Positions 13,201 to 22,078 of a DNA stretch of 37,887 nucleotides are shown one piece after another (position 1 is the first letter of the stretch; each line of letters opens with the position of its first letter). A program made the position numbers and the translations under genes. Origin of the DNA: a virus; IMG/VR virus record IMGVR_UViG_3300001683_000060, positions 1-37,887 of that record; one strand, 5' to 3'. Below the pieces are notes generated by a model. The model was given only the letters and a program-made list of their open reading frames with translations. It was not told the DNA's origin and did not search any database.

Positions 13201-15913
13201 GAGTGGCAGCTTTATGGGCATCAATGTTTTCATTGAAGTCAGCAAGGTGATCCTGTGGGTTGCCACCCTCCATCCTACTCTTCCTGAGTGCGGCAGATTG
13301 GGGTATGACTTCGTAGTTGAGATCGTCGGTGTGGGTGGGGGTGCGGGGGGTGGGTGGATCTGTTCTGTTATATCCAATGAGTTTTTCAAACGACATCGGG
13401 CCGGGTTGGCTTTCTCCACCAGCGTAGTATTTTATATTCACTGGGATATGAGTAAGCCCTGCTTCCTTTGCCGCTCTGACACGGTGGTTGCCTTCATTTA
13501 TTCTTACGGAACCATCGAATTCAACATTGAGAAACACTGGTCTTTCGGGGTCAAAACCACTTTCCTCTATGCTCTTGGTTAGTTTCTGTATATTCGCTTG
13601 GCTCCTAGAACCTCCCATTCGAAGATGCTCACCAGTCATACCCTCCAGTTTCAGTAAATCTTCTACCGGAACTAAAACCTCATCTACCCACGCCGTAGTA
13701 GACCCACCTCTTTTATACGGTGTTACTCCTCCACCCGTGACTAATGGGCTTCGCTCGACCCCTTGTATATCCCCTGCCAACCACTCACCACCGGGGTTGT
13801 CTACCCGAACACTTCTTGCCCCGGTTGCTGCGGTTAGTTGTTCTCCTGACATCTCCAACGGGTCAACATTCACCTCAGGCACCACGCCCGGAGCCTCGCC
13901 CTCCACTGGAGCAGGGCGCAGTTTCGGTAGGGTGACTGCCGTACCCTCTTCGCTAAGGGCTGCCAGTATTACTGCATTGGTGTCGGCGTTACTTCGACGA
14001 AGATTGCCACGGAAGAGGGCACTTGGATCGTCATAGAACATATCCATGACCCTGTAAGGTAAGTCTATTGTCCGTTCCTTCGCAGTGCCCGGTTCCTCGA
14101 TACCCCTGTTGCTAATCTCTGCCGTGACATGACCGTCTTCGCCAAGATGGAAACCCAACTTTGCCGCTGGTGGTTCCGCACCACGAATGATAGCACTCAG
14201 CGATTTGAATGCGGCTTCATCCGCTTTCTCTGGGCTAAAACCATTCTCTTCGTAATACTTCTTTGCTTTCTCAAGGAACGCATCTTGTCGGTCTGGCATA
14301 TCAATCAGTTCTTTGCGACGACCAACATGGGGGAAATAGTTTTCTTTGGGAGCGGCAAGACCTACTGCTTCACCCAACTCTCTATATTCACCAAAGACCT
14401 TTCGATCTATTCGGGCAGCAAATTCTCTGAGTTGCTTTTTAACATCGTCTGGAATATGACTGAACTCGTCTGCATCAAGACGAGATGCCCCCTCGTCAAG
14501 AACCTGGATCAATGCTGAGTAGTATTGCTTCGAATGAAGAGGACTGTTCTTGGCAAGGATACTTGCCTCGTCAAACAGGCTGTTGATCCGCAGTAACCTT
14601 GCGGCAGAAAGTTCAGAAACATTCTGAACAACCGCTGGGTTCTCTGCTGCACGGAAAACATACTGTGATTCGTTGGGGATACGGATTTCTTCCGTAATAT
14701 CCTCTAGCCGGGGGACTTCATCGGCCCAATCGTATCGCCTCCCCGTTGGGGGAGTATCCCTTACCTCCGTCCATATGTCCACCATGTCGGCATGACGACC
14801 AAGTTGGAAGTATGTCGCACGGACCACTGGGTCGGTGGAGTGCTGCATATCTGAAATGGGTCCACGCAACCAGTAAGTGGAAGCGTTATCTAATGCTCGT
14901 ATTTTCCTTATGAGACCACCAGCAATGACACTGTAATCCTCACCATTGTCTAGTCTTCTCTGCATTTCAGTAACTGTTTTTTGAACATTCTCTATTGACC
15001 TGGCCCTTGATATTTCTTGAGGAACTTCAGGGGAAATACTGGGGTGGTGGAGAATGTCACGCCAATATCTATCACCAAGTTTTAGAACTTCATTCGTACT
15101 ATATTTAGCAAGGGCACCACCACCTACCATTAACCCGACAAGGGCAGCAGAAGTTGCACCAGCAAAGATAATGTCATTCCGTGTCACCTTGTCGTCAAAG
15201 TAGGACTCGAACCCCATACTTGCAACGCCAGCCAAAGCACCCTGAGCCAGTATCCCAGAAACAGGTGGCACACCATTGAGGCTTTTCCTGAAGGCAACCG
15301 CTTCTTCTGCAGTGAGAGTCCCACCTCTACTCTTGAGTACCTTCTTCACTCTCCTCGCTTGTTTGAACGCTGCCGATAACTGCAAAAGTTTAGGGCCAAT
15401 GAGTATGTTTGTTGGATCGGCAAGCATATTGGCAAGAAACCAACCACTCCAACCAGCGGCCCCTTGCTCACTGATGTTTTCAAAGTCTTCCATTTCTCCG
15501 AGAACAGAACTTATTCGTCTGTTCAGATCGACCGGACCCGTGGACTCCATGATGTAGTTTCTGTTGTCTGAATTTGCTTCAAAGATCTGAACCATAGACT
15601 CCGGTGAAATAACTCCGTCACCGAACCTAGTCCCCCCGGTCCTCTTTTTTAGTTGCTCTATTGGGTTCCAGTCTTTACCTGTGTCCTGTCGGTATTGTTT
15701 AGACCAGTCCCCGCTCCACTCGTCGTAAGGAATACCCTCGTCGTTCCACCAATCCACTACTTTCCCTATGGGACTCTGACGGAAGATTGCACCAATGTTG
15801 GAACCAAACTCTTCCCAAGCAGTGCCAATAACGCTGAAATCTTCTTGTGGAATAAGAGGGGGAGCTTCGCTATTGTCAATATCTGGAATGCTATCGTTTT
15901 GATCATCCAGCAT
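10211..15913 (-). CDS. Giant internal-virion/ejection-type protein with ParB/Srx-like domain, 1900 aa
   Basis: The largest gene in the window. Its place after the connector and ejection-like proteins is that of the T7 gp16-type internal virion proteins that enter the host with the DNA. Residues 1-300 are helical with a possible membrane-active segment (AAGWSGWFLANMLADPTNIL). Residues about 740-828 hold a ParB/sulfiredoxin-like domain: VDEVLVPVEDLLKLEGM, then NIQKLTKSIEESGFD, then RINEGNHRVRAAKEAG. Residues about 900-1300 are charged coiled coil. The last 500 residues are mixed and end with GSTVEVEQD. No transglycosylase motif is seen. Start ATG 15913 overlaps the upstream stop (TAATG). Confidence 0.75.
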   Translation of the reverse strand: MLDDQNDSIPDIDNSEAPPLIPQEDFSVIGTAWEEFGSNIGAIFRQSPIGKVVDWWNDEGIPYDEWSGDWSKQYRQDTGKDWNPIEQLKKRTGGTRFGDGVISPESMVQIFEANSDNRNYIMESTGPVDLNRRISSVLGEMEDFENISEQGAAGWSGWFLANMLADPTNILIGPKLLQLSAAFKQARRVKKVLKSRGGTLTAEEAVAFRKSLNGVPPVSGILAQGALAGVASMGFESYFDDKVTRNDIIFAGATSAALVGLMVGGGALAKYSTNEVLKLGDRYWRDILHHPSISPEVPQEISRARSIENVQKTVTEMQRRLDNGEDYSVIAGGLIRKIRALDNASTYWLRGPISDMQHSTDPVVRATYFQLGRHADMVDIWTEVRDTPPTGRRYDWADEVPRLEDITEEIRIPNESQYVFRAAENPAVVQNVSELSAARLLRINSLFDEASILAKNSPLHSKQYYSALIQVLDEGASRLDADEFSHIPDDVKKQLREFAARIDRKVFGEYRELGEAVGLAAPKENYFPHVGRRKELIDMPDRQDAFLEKAKKYYEENGFSPEKADEAAFKSLSAIIRGAEPPAAKLGFHLGEDGHVTAEISNRGIEEPGTAKERTIDLPYRVMDMFYDDPSALFRGNLRRSNADTNAVILAALSEEGTAVTLPKLRPAPVEGEAPGVVPEVNVDPLEMSGEQLTAATGARSVRVDNPGGEWLAGDIQGVERSPLVTGGGVTPYKRGGSTTAWVDEVLVPVEDLLKLEGMTGEHLRMGGSRSQANIQKLTKSIEESGFDPERPVFLNVEFDGSVRINEGNHRVRAAKEAGLTHIPVNIKYYAGGESQPGPMSFEKLIGYNRTDPPTPRTPTHTDDLNYEVIPQSAALRKSRMEGGNPQDHLADFNENIDAHKAATQTAKDAGSIHQRLRERRQELVQERMTVRQELTEEVRNQFDTRDQEILDSYNTVVGEENRLIDLEDAYDENAGQIADIEVWAKGLKEDAQVELVNKLDLQAARIDEGVQVPEVELRVEIEKVGKKIETLMNRKLKRIESAKNKAEGRILYSERSVNVSEARVRVLRWRVGGRKDTPDYKRADANKDIKYLEENLPEKSLRKFASRDHEKMLPSEEKAATRAAEQLEKVQKDLEDFKAPDLSPSDLKKLEELTGELDFLRELDIEYQGRPPAQWSNKVHLETSRQIKALRKLIDGWGDPLSPSPEALAHIGGRRGGYKLGRGKNALDFDGAVKKREDLLSENSANHNEIVELESRIERLTSKLDRDTDGQRLQRYLRREANTIDPRVKSLTDEIAATRVEIQEAGIARRDARADKRKADGDYRETFGRRPGKEVTRSQLNTEISTVRHDSAIGAMSLGVAERNGQYVFLDVGFGGKIKRSFEKRIEEAPEKVSVKDRMRGVKSKDDLTREMNLTASRMAALRDSLIGQEFSSTSTTIAMLRAMNRFGSGVMTAPNIAINSSMDIAVAIANSDSGLIRGLDATTRAIIARAKRTWGDAPTPDEMRTITQMVEAAEKEIMSNAAQFTRDPGGASLEGTIAVPETHKGQGALGKFEGVSGEVWKYGSLFAFAQPVVRGTAARLHTTRALDIGEKIALGEVLTPNESHYVLRMGMTEQELGSSYLQWSHFDHNKTSATGLREASPGMWRNQTLGEKFENGVIVHVEETSVRPRKEDLAQQSRTPGNEGAVRTDIDRAIEMVTNTLQGFPSTVSKLYGDRAVQSLVNAGGIANAAMVAKRGGQAFLVWWALDSIKEWGREAGIPDLERRPKRTVGDRFLDTLMGTGIGGKWGGRAESFWWTYRRSTGGRPMKTADWAWEVGRQVAPGAAGALNSIVGLGTLLFDTPKNEREWRRYLKDYGAPFPIPLRPGAATTGPIMYLLEWAKERGFVKPVPGSTVEVEQD

Positions 15914-18327
15914 TACTGCCCACCAGTGCTAAAGGGATCGAAGAGTCCATCTATTTGTTCGCCCATAGCGTCTGGGAAGTGTTCAACCCAAAACTTGTTC
16001 CTGCCGGGGACTGGATGGAAGTTCATTTTGTCGTATTCCAGGCCAAGCACGGATCGGTTTCCATCCAGTGCCCACTGCTGGAAGTTGCTACGAACTCTTG
16101 AACTTGCTGTATCAATCCTTTCTGCAGTGGTGCCCGATAAAGTAGTAGCCAGCATGAGCATTGGGGATTTTTCTTTTGGGATAAGAGTTTCGCTACCGGG
16201 CCTCTTCTCAAATGCTAATGCCATCTGGTGGGCGAAGATTTCTGCTTGGTTTGAGATGTTTCTAAGTCCATACCACAACTCTGCTGCTTTTTCTTGGACA
16301 TCCTCATCGTCAAAGACAGACAGGTTTTTAGAAATCAGAACATCGTCTTCAGTTATGGTTTGCGAGGGAATTACTTTCCACCCATAATGCTCTGCCATTG
16401 CACTGTTCCAGTGGTTCCGAATATCCACAGTTGTGTATCGCCTTATTTGAGCAGCGGTCATTGCTTCACCAGGATTCTCGTCAAGATAAGCATCTTGGAA
16501 TAAGGTGTCTCCAAGCAAAAGAGACAGAGCAACGGGGTTATCCATCACTGAGTCCTTTATATCTTTCGGTGATATAACTCGATTGCCTTTGTCATCTCTA
16601 TGGTCGAGCAAGATGTCCAAGCGGCTCTCGATCTCCGTCTTGTTGTCGTAACCCATCTCGCCAATCACACCTCTCCATGCCGCCAGTTCCTCCTCTGGTG
16701 TCTTGGCTAGATTCAACAGAGACTTAGCAACTTGCTCCATCTCAGAAGTTTTTTCATACGCACCTTCGTCACCACCCAAGTTCCCCTCTGCCAAAGCAAG
16801 GCTTTCACCTTGCCCACTGATCGATGAAGAAAGATTGGTTGCCTCATCGCTAATAGCCGAAACAGCCAAACCAGTAGCATTGGCCCCTGCTTCTGTTCTG
16901 GCTGGGAGAGGTGCCACTTCAGGCCAATGAAGTCCAGGTTGCTTGATAAAACTTGAAACCTCTTGGACTGATTGGCCCAACTCTCCATAAAGCGTCTGAA
17001 AGAATACGCCAACCCTCTCACTCCAAGATGTAGGTCTTGTACCACCTTTACCGTCATCGACTTCTGGGATATTGGAAGTTGCTTTGTTGGCTCGCCGTAT
17101 AGCAGATCCCCAAGTCTCCTTGAATTGCGGGAGATCTGTCTTTTCATATTCCTTTGCTTCATCTACTTCAAACTTCTGCAAATGTGTTTCAACCAATGCA
17201 CGAACCTGTGGGCTAAGTTCTTTTCTGTTGTCGTAAAGGTAGTTGATAGCATCTCTGGGGATAGACGGTAAAACAGTATCCCTGATATTGGTCACATGGT
17301 CTCTTGCATCTCCATACTTCTTGAATGAGTCAAGATAGAGCGGATGGGATTCTTCAAGTTTCTCCTTTGTCGGAGCTGAACCGTCCGGGTTTGTACGGAC
17401 TGACTCTGCAGCGTCCCGTAGGTCTAGAACTTCTTGGAGTCGTACCCTCCCCCTGCCAGTTTTACCATTAAAAGCAATCCGTTCCCTACTCTTTTGCATT
17501 TCCCAGTCGTTGTCGGCTCGATAGTAATCTCGGTCTATCTCATCCAGTGCCCTGTTGTGCCTTCGCTCGCCTTCTATTTTATCTTCTTCGAGACTTTCGA
17601 TCTCGTGATCCAACTCGCCTTGACGAACTTCGATTGCCATCACTTCTACCTGGAGTTTGTTTACCTCATGTTCTAGTTGCTCTGCTTTTAGTTTGTTTCC
17701 TTCTTCTCTTGCAGTTTTAGCCTCTGCTTGTTTCTCTTGTATAAGTCTGTTTGTCTCATTCCGGGTCTTGCTAGTTTCAGTTAGTTTCTGTTTCTTGTAC
17801 TCTAAGTCTTTATCGAACTGCTCGTCCTGTTGTCCCCATCGTGTTACTTGAGCAGTTAATCTGTTTTGTCTGTCCTTAGATGCTATTCCTGCTCGCTTGG
17901 TACGCTCTTCTTCCTGATGTTCATTGAGAGAGATCTTGGCATACCCAAGTTGTCTCTCGGCTACTGCATTGGTGATTCTTCCCTCTTCGTGAGCCGTAGT
18001 AATTCTCAGTTTCTCTTCATCAAATGCCCTTCGGAGCCTTGTTTCTTCCCTGTCTAGTTCATTATCAGCGAATTGCTTCCCTCGCATTTTCTCATCGTGT
18101 GCCCGACGAACTGCTAGATCATTAAATTCTAATCTGCGAATAGCATTGGTGTCCTGATCCACAGTAATCTGGGCCATTTTGCCTTGGTGAGAGAGAAGGG
18201 CACGGGACTGCTGAAGGGCTAAGGCTTGCTGGTCTTGCAGGTACTTGAACCCTGCAGAGAAGTCTATGACCGGAAGAGGCTCTGCCCCAATCCCACCACG
18301 AGTAAAATCAAAACCTGGATCTGGCAT
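15913..18327 (-). CDS. Coiled-coil internal-virion protein, 804 aa
   Basis: Residues about 40-300 are a long coiled coil rich in Glu, Lys, Arg and Gln (QDTNAIRRLEFNDLAVRRAH and onwards). The rest is a mixed helical protein. There are no enzymatic motifs. Long helical proteins in this position form the inner core or ejection tunnel in podoviruses. ATG 18327 is preferred over TTG 18345 because GGGAGGGG lies at ribosome-binding distance and the start overlaps the preceding TGA. The stop overlaps the giant protein start, so the two are coupled. Confidence 0.65.
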   Translation of the reverse strand: MPDPGFDFTRGGIGAEPLPVIDFSAGFKYLQDQQALALQQSRALLSHQGKMAQITVDQDTNAIRRLEFNDLAVRRAHDEKMRGKQFADNELDREETRLRRAFDEEKLRITTAHEEGRITNAVAERQLGYAKISLNEHQEEERTKRAGIASKDRQNRLTAQVTRWGQQDEQFDKDLEYKKQKLTETSKTRNETNRLIQEKQAEAKTAREEGNKLKAEQLEHEVNKLQVEVMAIEVRQGELDHEIESLEEDKIEGERRHNRALDEIDRDYYRADNDWEMQKSRERIAFNGKTGRGRVRLQEVLDLRDAAESVRTNPDGSAPTKEKLEESHPLYLDSFKKYGDARDHVTNIRDTVLPSIPRDAINYLYDNRKELSPQVRALVETHLQKFEVDEAKEYEKTDLPQFKETWGSAIRRANKATSNIPEVDDGKGGTRPTSWSERVGVFFQTLYGELGQSVQEVSSFIKQPGLHWPEVAPLPARTEAGANATGLAVSAISDEATNLSSSISGQGESLALAEGNLGGDEGAYEKTSEMEQVAKSLLNLAKTPEEELAAWRGVIGEMGYDNKTEIESRLDILLDHRDDKGNRVISPKDIKDSVMDNPVALSLLLGDTLFQDAYLDENPGEAMTAAQIRRYTTVDIRNHWNSAMAEHYGWKVIPSQTITEDDVLISKNLSVFDDEDVQEKAAELWYGLRNISNQAEIFAHQMALAFEKRPGSETLIPKEKSPMLMLATTLSGTTAERIDTASSRVRSNFQQWALDGNRSVLGLEYDKMNFHPVPGRNKFWVEHFPDAMGEQIDGLFDPFSTGGQ

Positions 18328-19073
18328 CAGTATTGCCCCTCCCAAGGTGTGTTAGACGCAACTCCGGGCAGCGGTCCCCAGCCTTGGTGTCCACCTCCAC
18401 CGCCCCAACCGCCACCACCACTGGGGCTACCGGATGCAGCCGCTTGCTGCTGTCCCATCCCGCTCAGTATATCCAAGTACCGATTCCCCTGTGCCAACCC
18501 TTGACCCTGCATATAGGTGTTACCCATGCCAGAGATAGCGTTCATCATGTTGGCACGGTTGGATTGTGAAACCTGACGACGAGCAGCCATCTCTTGGAAG
18601 CCCAGATCCCCACGGATATTGCCCGTCATCATGGCGAAGATGTTACGAGCGGGTGACGCTTGCTCAACTGCCATGAGGTTGCCGAAGTCTTGCTGTCTCA
18701 TCTGCTCTTGGAACTGCAAGCCAGCGAAGGACTCCTTCAAGGCTGCAGCAGGTGATCGAATGGTTCCCCTCTGAGCTTGATTCCCTCTGGTGAACTTAGC
18801 CATGTCCTGAGCCAACTGGAACCTTCGGTTGTCGTCTCCGAACATCTGGCTTGCACTCTGAGCCAGTTGACCAAACATGGGAGACATCTGTGAGTAGGCA
18901 TCCATGTACTGCCCACCATACTGGTTGAGGTTCTGCACCCCATACCCCAGTTGTTGCTGGAACAGCCCTTGGTTTCTTCTGAGGATGTTGGCAAAGTTTG
19001 GCTTCTTCTGTCTGCCAAACAGGCCACCAAGAAGTTGTGCCCCCATCATTACCATTTGTGGAGTGATTGGCAT
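18327..19073 (-). CDS. Small internal-virion/ejection-type protein, 248 aa
   Basis: Gln-, Gly- and Met-rich protein. It starts MPITPQMVMMGAQLLGGLFG, a hydrophobic helix like those of phage ejection proteins. The middle is helical and Gln-rich (LFQQQLGYGVQNLNQYGGQY), and the tail is Gly-rich and low complexity (SGGGGWGGGGGHQGW). Size, composition and position directly before two much larger virion genes fit the first of a three-protein ejection set (as T7 gp14/15/16). Sequence homology to those proteins is not apparent by eye. Confidence 0.6.
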   Translation of the reverse strand: MPITPQMVMMGAQLLGGLFGRQKKPNFANILRRNQGLFQQQLGYGVQNLNQYGGQYMDAYSQMSPMFGQLAQSASQMFGDDNRRFQLAQDMAKFTRGNQAQRGTIRSPAAALKESFAGLQFQEQMRQQDFGNLMAVEQASPARNIFAMMTGNIRGDLGFQEMAARRQVSQSNRANMMNAISGMGNTYMQGQGLAQGNRYLDILSGMGQQQAAASGSPSGGGGWGGGGGHQGWGPLPGVASNTPWEGQY

Positions 19074-19082
19074 TGTGTCTCC

Positions 19083-20417
19083 CTATCTCGTCACTATTTT
19101 GAAAGTAGGCTTTTGCATACCGAGGCTTGCGAAGGTCGTGGTCCCTGTTCGGTAATCTGACGGGGCTAGTATTCGGAAGTTGCCAGCGGCGTGTGTGCCA
19201 TGCCACCAAGCACGAACTTTGTAGGTTCCTGCAAATATCGGAGCGCAAGTATGTTCCAAATGCCTAAACCAAACTCCGTTGTTCCCCGAGCCAGTTGTCA
19301 AGTAGTTTGTTTGACCAAACCTTGTACTACCATTTGGATCTACATACTCACTCAGGCCAGACCACGACCCTTCCGAAACCACGAAATCAGCAGATAGCCC
19401 AACAACAGACGATGCCTCAATGGTTACACGCAAACCAATGCCACGATCCGCAGTGCTGGAATGACTGGAGACACACTTGATCGCTATATCGCTCAAGAAA
19501 ACATGAACCATTTGATTCGCTTGAAGAACAAACTCCCCTGACTCAACAACAACATCCTCAGACCCAGCATCGAGTGTCTCGTCCCACCATGTCAGTGGAA
19601 GCCAAGCGGATGTTGAAGGACTAGCCCCATCGTTACTTGTAGATGAGCCACCTGCCCCGTCCGTTCCTGGTATGCCATTAGGCGTTGTCATTGTTGGACT
19701 GTTAGATCCAAGATGGGCATTACCCACTCGATGGTTCTGCACCAATGCTACGGTCGTGGTCTTCTGAACATAGTCAACCGTGTGACCTGACAGAGCGACA
19801 AGCCACTGGTCTGTGGTCCCCGTGTCCTTGACTGCTATTCCAAAGGCTCCCGCCACTTGACTGGAGCCAAGACTCTTCGCCAACTTCACGGTATCTGAAG
19901 TGCCCAGGTAGTCCCCAAGAGTCACCGTGCCCGTAGTCTTCACCATTACCAAACCTGAACGAACCACTCGACCTTCATTACCGTTACCCACCACAGCAAG
20001 GCCGTCTGCAGCACTGGCAATCACACCAGCAACCTTGGTACTACCAGCCGAAGTCGTTGTTGTCACAGAGCGAGCCGCACTTGTGTCGAAGATAACCAGA
20101 TCCCCGTAAGTCAAGTCACCACCACTACTATTCAAGTAGTATTGCTCAACATTCTTGGCGACCGACTGCCAACGGGTGCCGTCATGGATCTTCAAGATGC
20201 CGTAACCATCTGCCTCTGGACCTGAAGTGTCCCACCAAGCATGACCAGCAGTAGCAGCAGCCGGAGCTGTTGTACCACTCGTTATGATATGAGAACCGTC
20301 AGCAAGTGCAGCCTCGGCAATGTTAGCAATAGAAGCAGAGTCTACCAAGTTGTGCAACTTGTCGGCTGTAACCAAATCCCCGCTACTGAATGTGTGACCT
20401 CTAGTTATATTAGCCAT
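19083..20417 (-). CDS. Putative tail or fibre structural protein, 444 aa
   Basis: Beta-rich protein with the start MANITRGHTFSSGDLVTADK, often seen in phage tail-fibre-like proteins. The N-terminal half has repeats of strands and turns (AWWDTSGPEADGYGILKIHD, a particle-attachment-like segment). The C-terminal half, from about residue 275, is rich in Ser, Trp and Gly and looks like a jelly-roll receptor or carbohydrate-binding domain (EHTCAPIFAGTYKVRAWWHG). No enzymatic active site is evident. It starts on the last base of the upstream stop (TAATG). Role in adsorption or head decoration is inference. Confidence 0.6.
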   Translation of the reverse strand: MANITRGHTFSSGDLVTADKLHNLVDSASIANIAEAALADGSHIITSGTTAPAAATAGHAWWDTSGPEADGYGILKIHDGTRWQSVAKNVEQYYLNSSGGDLTYGDLVIFDTSAARSVTTTTSAGSTKVAGVIASAADGLAVVGNGNEGRVVRSGLVMVKTTGTVTLGDYLGTSDTVKLAKSLGSSQVAGAFGIAVKDTGTTDQWLVALSGHTVDYVQKTTTVALVQNHRVGNAHLGSNSPTMTTPNGIPGTDGAGGSSTSNDGASPSTSAWLPLTWWDETLDAGSEDVVVESGEFVLQANQMVHVFLSDIAIKCVSSHSSTADRGIGLRVTIEASSVVGLSADFVVSEGSWSGLSEYVDPNGSTRFGQTNYLTTGSGNNGVWFRHLEHTCAPIFAGTYKVRAWWHGTHAAGNFRILAPSDYRTGTTTFASLGMQKPTFKIVTR

Positions 20418-22078
20418 TAGTCAAAGTTCTCCATTTCAGGCAATGCAGAGACAGAGAAGTACAGAATCTTTACCTTATTCTGCCCACTACTCCTGAACTT
20501 GAACTGCATCTCTCGACAAGCCTCAAACCTGTCGAGGTAAAATCTTTTCCTAAACAACCCGCCGTCCGACAGGATTGCCGTATCGTCCAGAACAAAACCA
20601 CTGTTAGCATCACCAGTTACTCCAAGTGCTAATCCACCGGAAGTGATCGTATAGGTATCAACAAGACTGAACGCTGCTTCATCCTTGCCCACATACAACT
20701 CGACAGCCCCGCCAGTGCCACCATAGACATAGAGGTCCAGGTATTGGAAATGCTTACGGAAGGTTGTCCCACCGAAACTGAACCGGGCAGTCTCTATGAT
20801 GGACTCAATGTTGGTTCCTGAATCAGTATCGGCACTGGACTCTAAAGCCTCATACAACTTACCAGTTGAGAGATCCCCGTAGTACAGTGCGTCCTCTTCC
20901 GTGAACCTAACAGGAAGGAAGGCAGATGGAGTCCAACCGTCAAAGATACTCCAAGCATCTTCAACCATATCGTAAACCAGGATATGAGAGTTGGTTGTAG
21001 CACTGTCCAGAGGAACAGCCAGCATATACAGATTGTCCCAGACCATGCCCACGCAATCATAGGCATAGGTCCAGTTGACCCGATCCATCGTTCCCTTGAT
21101 CTTATCTGAGATCGGGATCGTCACTCCAAGAGGACGGTCCCTTTCCGTCTTCGCCAACCTGTGGACTCCATGTCGGCTAAGAAAGAAGAAGTCATGCCCT
21201 GCTTGCACCACGGAGTCAGGGGCAACGGTGCCGATGTCTGTGTTGATAGGCATGATGCTAGTAGCGTCAAAGGTCAGGTCTCCGAAGTTGGCCTGATCTA
21301 TGTCCAGAATCCAGATTGAATCCCTTTGGAAAACCAAGAGACCATTCTGCATGAATGGGACAATACGCATGGTCTCGTCAGACGGGTTGATTAAGTAACC
21401 AGCGGATTTGTTGATACGATTAGGCTCACCTATTTGAGAGAAATAGATGTAACCGTTCTCTTCTTCTCCTCCACCTGCTATCCACAGACGAGATAGCCAG
21501 AACAAAGCGTCCCTGCCAGCAGCAGGGTCAAGACCACCAGAGCCAGATACCAGACTTAAAATACCACCAGACCATTTGAGAATCTTGGTGCTACCTTCTT
21601 CCAGTATGTATAACTGATCTTTGGTGGCTTCATTGAAATCAAACACCTGAACCATACGCATCTTTCCCCGTGTTGCAGGAAATGCAAAACCACCCGGTTT
21701 GGCTAACTGAGTCCAGTTACTTACTCCAGTCCCCTTGCCATCCCAAGCAAGGAACTCCTCACCCACATTCATCAATAGCCTGTTACCTAAAGATCCAGAT
21801 GTGGGGTAGTAATGACCCATAGCATAGGTCTTGCCAGTTGGCCTTGTCCCACCACCAGATACCGTGGTGCCAGACTTGTCTACGGAACCGGACCTCTTCT
21901 CCGCAAAGGCTCCCTGCTTGATAAGGAAGTTCTGGATCAGAGCTGCCTCATTGGGGCCGATCCTCGTCGGGTGAGCCTTCGTATTCATACCACCAGATAG
22001 GCTGTCGATCTCGAATGCCCCGATTGGAGAATCGAGCAGTTGAGATCTACGCTGGAAAACTCTGGGATCTACTGGCAT
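20417..22078 (-). CDS. Tail hub/stabilisation-type protein, beta-propeller-like, 553 aa
   Basis: All-beta protein. The N-terminus is typical of tail-tube stabilisation proteins (SGGMNTKAHPTRIGPNEAAL followed by NFLIKQGAFAEKRSG). There are repeated strands with DxD and WxxD-type turns (SIWILDIDQANFGDL, DNLYMLAVPLDSATT, YDMVEDAWSIFDGW). The phrase DAWSIFDGWTPSAFLP and the final KILYFSVSALPEMENFD resemble the hub or gp12/gp10-like proteins of podoviruses. These close the portal and join it to the tail. It lies between a connector candidate and a fibre, coupled to both by TAATG overlaps. Confidence 0.65.
   Translation of the reverse strand: MPVDPRVFQRRSQLLDSPIGAFEIDSLSGGMNTKAHPTRIGPNEAALIQNFLIKQGAFAEKRSGSVDKSGTTVSGGGTRPTGKTYAMGHYYPTSGSLGNRLLMNVGEEFLAWDGKGTGVSNWTQLAKPGGFAFPATRGKMRMVQVFDFNEATKDQLYILEEGSTKILKWSGGILSLVSGSGGLDPAAGRDALFWLSRLWIAGGGEEENGYIYFSQIGEPNRINKSAGYLINPSDETMRIVPFMQNGLLVFQRDSIWILDIDQANFGDLTFDATSIMPINTDIGTVAPDSVVQAGHDFFFLSRHGVHRLAKTERDRPLGVTIPISDKIKGTMDRVNWTYAYDCVGMVWDNLYMLAVPLDSATTNSHILVYDMVEDAWSIFDGWTPSAFLPVRFTEEDALYYGDLSTGKLYEALESSADTDSGTNIESIIETARFSFGGTTFRKHFQYLDLYVYGGTGGAVELYVGKDEAAFSLVDTYTITSGGLALGVTGDANSGFVLDDTAILSDGGLFRKRFYLDRFEACREMQFKFRSSGQNKVKILYFSVSALPEMENFD

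Noticed and set aside
13488-16387. Long open frames on the plus strand opposite the giant virion genes (such as 13488-14036 and 15653-16387)
   Set aside because: They have no ribosome-binding sites, read as low-complexity Ser/Leu-rich sequence, and mirror the codon use of the minus-strand genes.
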